Source: Thermoplasmata archaeon (GTDB lineage: Archaea; Thermoplasmatota; E2; DHVEG-1). Taken from it: a stretch of 17,606 nucleotides of DNA. Position 1 is the stretch's first letter. Each line of letters begins with the position of its first letter. The notes beneath the pieces are model-generated. The model did not search any database. It was not told the origin of the DNA and saw only the letters and a list, made by a program, of their open reading frames with translations. Both the position numbers and the translations under genes were made by a program. The stretch lies in contig DAOWFO010000022.1 in assembly GCA_030637965.1 (NCBI GenBank), forward strand, positions 1 through 17,606, in the 5' to 3' direction. This document shows, one piece after another, positions 15,032-17,606 of the stretch.

Positions 15032-15889
15032 TCATCTAATAACACAATCAACTAAGTCAAGACACCTACGTGTTTCTTGTACATCGTGAACACGAATAAT
15101 ATTAGCCCCGTTATATGCTGATAGACAAGCTGCTGCTAAGCTTCCTTCTAATCTTTTATCGATAGGAAGCGTTTCTTTATCTCCACAAATATTTCCAATA
15201 AATGTCTTCCTAGATGCTCCTATTAAAATTGGAAAACCTAGTGTTTTAAGATCAGAAAGATGTTGTATAATAAAGCAGTTATCCTCGATACCTTTCCCAG
15301 TTTTCTTCCCAAAACCGATACCAGGATCAATAATTATGTTTTCCTTCTTAACATTATGATATATTGCAAATTCAGCTCTTTCCTTTAAAAATGAGTTTAT
15401 CTCTCTCATGATATCATTGTATGTAGGATTGATCTGCATATTTCTTGGATTTCCCTTCATATGCATTAAGCAGATTGGTACTTCATATTCTGCAACAATA
15501 TTTACAAGAAGAATATCCCTTCTTAGAGCAGTTACGTCATTCACCATGCTTACACCTGCATCTAATGCTTTTTCAGCAATTTTGTTTTTATAGGTGTCAA
15601 TGGAAATGGGAACATTTGTTTTTTTTACTAATTCTTCAATTACAGGTATTACACGTTTCATTTCCTCATTAAAGGTAATTGCCTTGGATCCTGGACGTGT
15701 TGATTCCCCACCGATGTCAATGATATCGGCTCCCTGTTTCACCATCAACAAAGCATGCTCTATAGCTATATCTAAAGAAAGATATTTTCCACCATCAGAA
15801 AACGAATTTGGTGTAACATTCAAAATACCCATAATAAGAGTTCTTTTATCAAGATTAAATGACTTTTTTCCGATCTTTAACACTTTCAT
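15032..15889 (-). CDS. folP: dihydropteroate synthase
   Basis: Joins p-aminobenzoate to dihydropterin diphosphate to give dihydropteroate. All pterin and pABA-site motifs are present: GILNVTPNSFSDGG at 21-34, DIGGESTRPG at 58-67, ISIDTY at 95-100, NDVTA at 117-121, LMHMKGNP at 141-148, IDPGIGFGKK at 187-196 with Asp188, IGASRKTFIG at 223-232, and RVHDV at 266-270. The 285 residues make up the standard catalytic TIM barrel. ATG at 15889 overlaps the TGA of the upstream gene by four bases (ATGA), so translation is probably coupled to it. The upstream gene encodes what is an N-terminal extension in 'long' dihydropteroate synthases. Most methanopterin-using archaea lack this gene, so its presence points to true folate synthesis and possibly to bacterial ancestry. 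Confidence 0.96.
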   Translation of the reverse strand: MKVLKIGKKSFNLDKRTLIMGILNVTPNSFSDGGKYLSLDIAIEHALLMVKQGADIIDIGGESTRPGSKAITFNEEMKRVIPVIEELVKKTNVPISIDTYKNKIAEKALDAGVSMVNDVTALRRDILLVNIVAEYEVPICLMHMKGNPRNMQINPTYNDIMREINSFLKERAEFAIYHNVKKENIIIDPGIGFGKKTGKGIEDNCFIIQHLSDLKTLGFPILIGASRKTFIGNICGDKETLPIDKRLEGSLAAACLSAYNGANIIRVHDVQETRRCLDLVDCVIR

Positions 15890-16251
15890 TTAATGTCCTT
15901 CAATAATATAGAAAGATCCTTTGCAATATTTTTTAGTCTTGGATAATGTCTCTCTAGTTTCCCAACTAGATTGTTTAATTGCTTTAGATTACCCATAATT
16001 AGTATGTCACCAGTTTTTTTAAAAAGTTCAAATGTATTTTTTGGTACAGCCACTTCTCCTCCTAAAGAAAGCATATCTTGCTTTATGATAATTGCGTCCT
16101 GAAGAAAAATATTTTCAAGTTTAATAACCTTAGAAATTGCCTTTGGAGCCATAATTCCAATACTTTCAGGATCACTACCTACTTTTTGAATTTCTTTTTC
16201 AATATCTTTGAGAGATTTCACATCTAATATGTATGGTTTGTTGTATTTCAC
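15886..16251 (-). CDS. stand-alone N-terminal domain of long-type dihydropteroate synthase
   Basis: A 121-residue protein matching, from memory, the extra N-terminal domain of the roughly 400-residue dihydropteroate synthases of some clostridia and other bacteria. Shared features are a VGSDPESIGIMAPKA segment at 24-38, VIKLEN, the KQDMLSLGGEVAVPK stretch near the middle, and a GDILIMGNLKQLNNLVGKL segment in the second half. The domain's function is not known to me; it is probably structural or regulatory for the barrel. The start is GTG at 16251, the only common start codon before an upstream in-frame stop, with a TATA-like GATATAGA about 20-30 bp upstream. The stop overlaps the folP ATG by four bases. 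The alternative, a frameshifted fused gene, cannot be excluded, but the clean overlap looks like a natural split. Confidence 0.75.
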   Translation of the reverse strand: MKYNKPYILDVKSLKDIEKEIQKVGSDPESIGIMAPKAISKVIKLENIFLQDAIIIKQDMLSLGGEVAVPKNTFELFKKTGDILIMGNLKQLNNLVGKLERHYPRLKNIAKDLSILLKDIK

Positions 16252-16297
16252 AAAAAATGGAATACTGTTTTTCTATATCAACTATTTGCAGATAAAT

Positions 16298-16504
16298 CTA
16301 TTTTTGTTTTTTTCTTGCCTTTTTAACTTTCAATGGTAAGTACAATATATAGAACAAACAAAAAAACCAAATATTTGCTACAATTATAATAACATAATAG
16401 TCCCAACCCTGAAAATAATGAACAATGCCCATTATAAATGCTATTGTAATAGCAATAATTACATATATTACAATTAGTTGTTTCTCGCTTCTTTTTTCAA
16501 ACAT
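16298..16504 (-). CDS. small two-helix membrane protein, unknown function
   Basis: A 68-residue protein with a basic N-terminus (MFEKRSEKQ), hydrophobic helices at about 9-29 and 36-57, and a Lys/Arg-rich tail (KVKKARKKQK). Both ends are probably cytoplasmic. I do not recognise the family. It lies on the same strand between folC (97 bp upstream) and the dihydropteroate synthase N-domain gene (46 bp downstream), so it may share their message, but nothing ties it to folate. The topology and clean ATG make it likely real. Confidence 0.55.
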   Translation of the reverse strand: MFEKRSEKQLIVIYVIIAITIAFIMGIVHYFQGWDYYVIIIVANIWFFCLFYILYLPLKVKKARKKQK

Positions 16505-16600
16505 GATATTTCACATAAAAAACTAGATGTTAACATTTTTGGATTTTTCTAATAAAAAGATACAATTTTTATGATCACAGTTTTAAAAATCAACATTTGC

Positions 16601-17606
16601 CTATGAAACAAGATAATCTCTAGCTTTACCTACAATAAAAAGAGAGCCAGTAATACATATAATATCACTCTTTTCTGCAATTGATATTGCAAACTTTATC
16701 GCATCTATGACCTTTTCCTTTATAATAACCTCCTTTTTTTTGTCCAATTTCGCAATCATATCTCTAAGTTTAGATGGTTCACAATCGCGACTAATATTTG
16801 ATTTTGTTGTAATGACAACGTCTGCAAGTGGAACGATTATTGATAACATTGGAGGAATATTTTTATCAGTAAGTATTCCTAAAATAACTATAAGTTTATT
16901 ATAATAGAAATCATTTCTTAATGAATTAGCTAGTGAATCCATACCTGCTTTGTTATGTGCTCCGTCTAGTAAAATGCCAGGTTCGTAACCAACAAATTCC
17001 ATTCTGCCAGGATTAACAGTTTTTTCAACCCCATCTAAAATATTTGCGTCTGTTATATAGATACCATTCATTTGAAGATTTTCTATTGCAACTATCGTAA
17101 GTGCAATATTTTCTCCCTGGTATTCTCCTAGCATTTGAGTTCTAACTGAATAATGTTTTAGAATACCTTTTATAATAAAGTCTTGACTAATTTGATTGCA
17201 ATTTATCCTTTTCCATTTTTCATTATCTATTTTATAAATGGATAGATTCCTTTTATTTGCAACCATCTCAATAATCTTTAAAGAATCTCCTTTTGCTGCG
17301 GTAATAACTGGTATATTTTTTTTTATTAAGCCTGCTTTTTCCAATGCAATATCCTCAATATTTTTTCCAAGAATATTCTGGTGTTCTAACGAAACATTAG
17401 TTATGATTAAAACTTCTGAATCAACAATATTTGTAGCGTCGTATCGTCCTCCAAGGCCAACCTCAATAACGGCAAAATCGACTTTTTCACAACTAAAATA
17501 ATAGAAAGCTATAGCAGTTATGATTTCAAAAAAGGTGGGAGTATTGTTGTTTTTTACCATCACGCTAATAATGGGTTTAATCTTATTTACAATAGAAACT
17601 AACTCA
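16601..17606 (-). CDS. folC: folylpolyglutamate/dihydrofolate synthase, 5' end cut by window
   Basis: Adds glutamate to dihydropteroate or folates using ATP (Mur-ligase fold). The reading frame stays open to the right edge, and residues before the internal GTG at 17563 still match the family, so the true start and the P-loop (GTNGKGS) lie beyond the window. Visible motifs: TFFEIITAIAFYYF, VDFAVIEVGLGGRYDATN, IITNVSLEHQNILGKNIEDI, ALEKAGLIK (the carbamylated Lys region), LLDGAHNKAGM, VILGILTDKN, and the C-terminal TGSLFIVGKARDYL. LEHQ replaces the more usual LDH-T, a modest variation. It is first of the folate genes in the window; three same-strand genes follow, ending with folP. In haloarchaea folC and folP are fused; here they are separate but clustered. 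Confidence 0.93.
   Translation of the reverse strand, partial: ELVSIVNKIKPIISVMVKNNNTPTFFEIITAIAFYYFSCEKVDFAVIEVGLGGRYDATNIVDSEVLIITNVSLEHQNILGKNIEDIALEKAGLIKKNIPVITAAKGDSLKIIEMVANKRNLSIYKIDNEKWKRINCNQISQDFIIKGILKHYSVRTQMLGEYQGENIALTIVAIENLQMNGIYITDANILDGVEKTVNPGRMEFVGYEPGILLDGAHNKAGMDSLANSLRNDFYYNKLIVILGILTDKNIPPMLSIIVPLADVVITTKSNISRDCEPSKLRDMIAKLDKKKEVIIKEKVIDAIKFAISIAEKSDIICITGSLFIVGKARDYLVS

Noticed and set aside
15408..15893. Three plus-strand open frames opposite folP
   Set aside because: All are antisense to an intact dihydropteroate synthase with every family motif; none shows recognisable domains.
17561..17563. GTG as the start of folC
   Set aside because: The frame is open through the window edge and upstream residues match the family, so this codon is internal and the gene is cut by the window.
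1..17606. tRNA, rRNA, CRISPR arrays, insertion sequences, prophage or plasmid functions
   Set aside because: I looked for cloverleaf-forming GC-rich patches, spaced direct repeats and transposase or integrase motifs and saw none; the window is ordinary chromosomal sequence.

Overview
The window is an AT-rich stretch (roughly 30% G+C by eye) of an archaeal chromosome. Archaeal markers are fibrillarin (flpA), a RaSEA-type radical SAM enzyme of archaeosine synthesis, an archaeal TrmI, NreA, an archaeal-type dUTPase, and a membrane protein ending in a PGF-CTERM-like tail. Many genes that begin a transcription unit have a TATA-like box about 20-30 bp before the start codon and no Shine-Dalgarno (SD) site, as expected for leaderless archaeal messages, whereas several genes inside operons carry GGTG or GAGG sites. 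The gene set fits a euryarchaeal lineage, perhaps Thermoplasmatota or a relative. That placement is inference; no rRNA gene is present to settle it.

Layout. 1-1086: a divergent trans-polyprenyl diphosphate synthase (+). 1087-2466: a small multidrug export family membrane protein and fibrillarin (-). 2549-4079: glycine cleavage T and H proteins (+), divergent from fibrillarin. 4165-7040: a membrane-anchored left-handed beta-helix acyltransferase, a secreted transglutaminase-fold protein and a UbiE-like methyltransferase (-). 7179-7790: a methyltransferase resembling nicotianamine synthase (+). 8058-11014: an operon of a PGF-tailed membrane protein, RaSEA and the TrmI tRNA m1A methyltransferase (+), that is, a tRNA-modification unit behind a surface protein. 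11009-12635: an operon read leftwards of a membrane-anchored cyclophilin, a cytoplasmic cyclophilin and dUTPase. 12789-14877: NreA coupled to a SplB-like radical SAM protein (+), a probable DNA-repair pair. 15032-17606: a folate cluster read leftwards: folC (cut by the window end), a 68-residue membrane protein, a separate gene for the N-terminal domain of 'long' dihydropteroate synthases, and folP.

How it fits together. folC and folP imply de novo synthesis of p-aminobenzoate-type folate, which many archaea lack because they use methanopterins. GcvT and GcvH are users of tetrahydrofolate, so the two ends of the window tell one metabolic story. The most unusual points are the split dihydropteroate synthase with a 4-bp ATGA overlap, the NreA/SplB-like pair, the PGF-tailed membrane protein leading the archaeosine/TrmI operon, and a transglutaminase fold in which Asn occupies the catalytic Cys position. 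I found no rRNA, tRNA, CRISPR array, transposase or phage gene. No gene-free stretch exceeds 300 bp.
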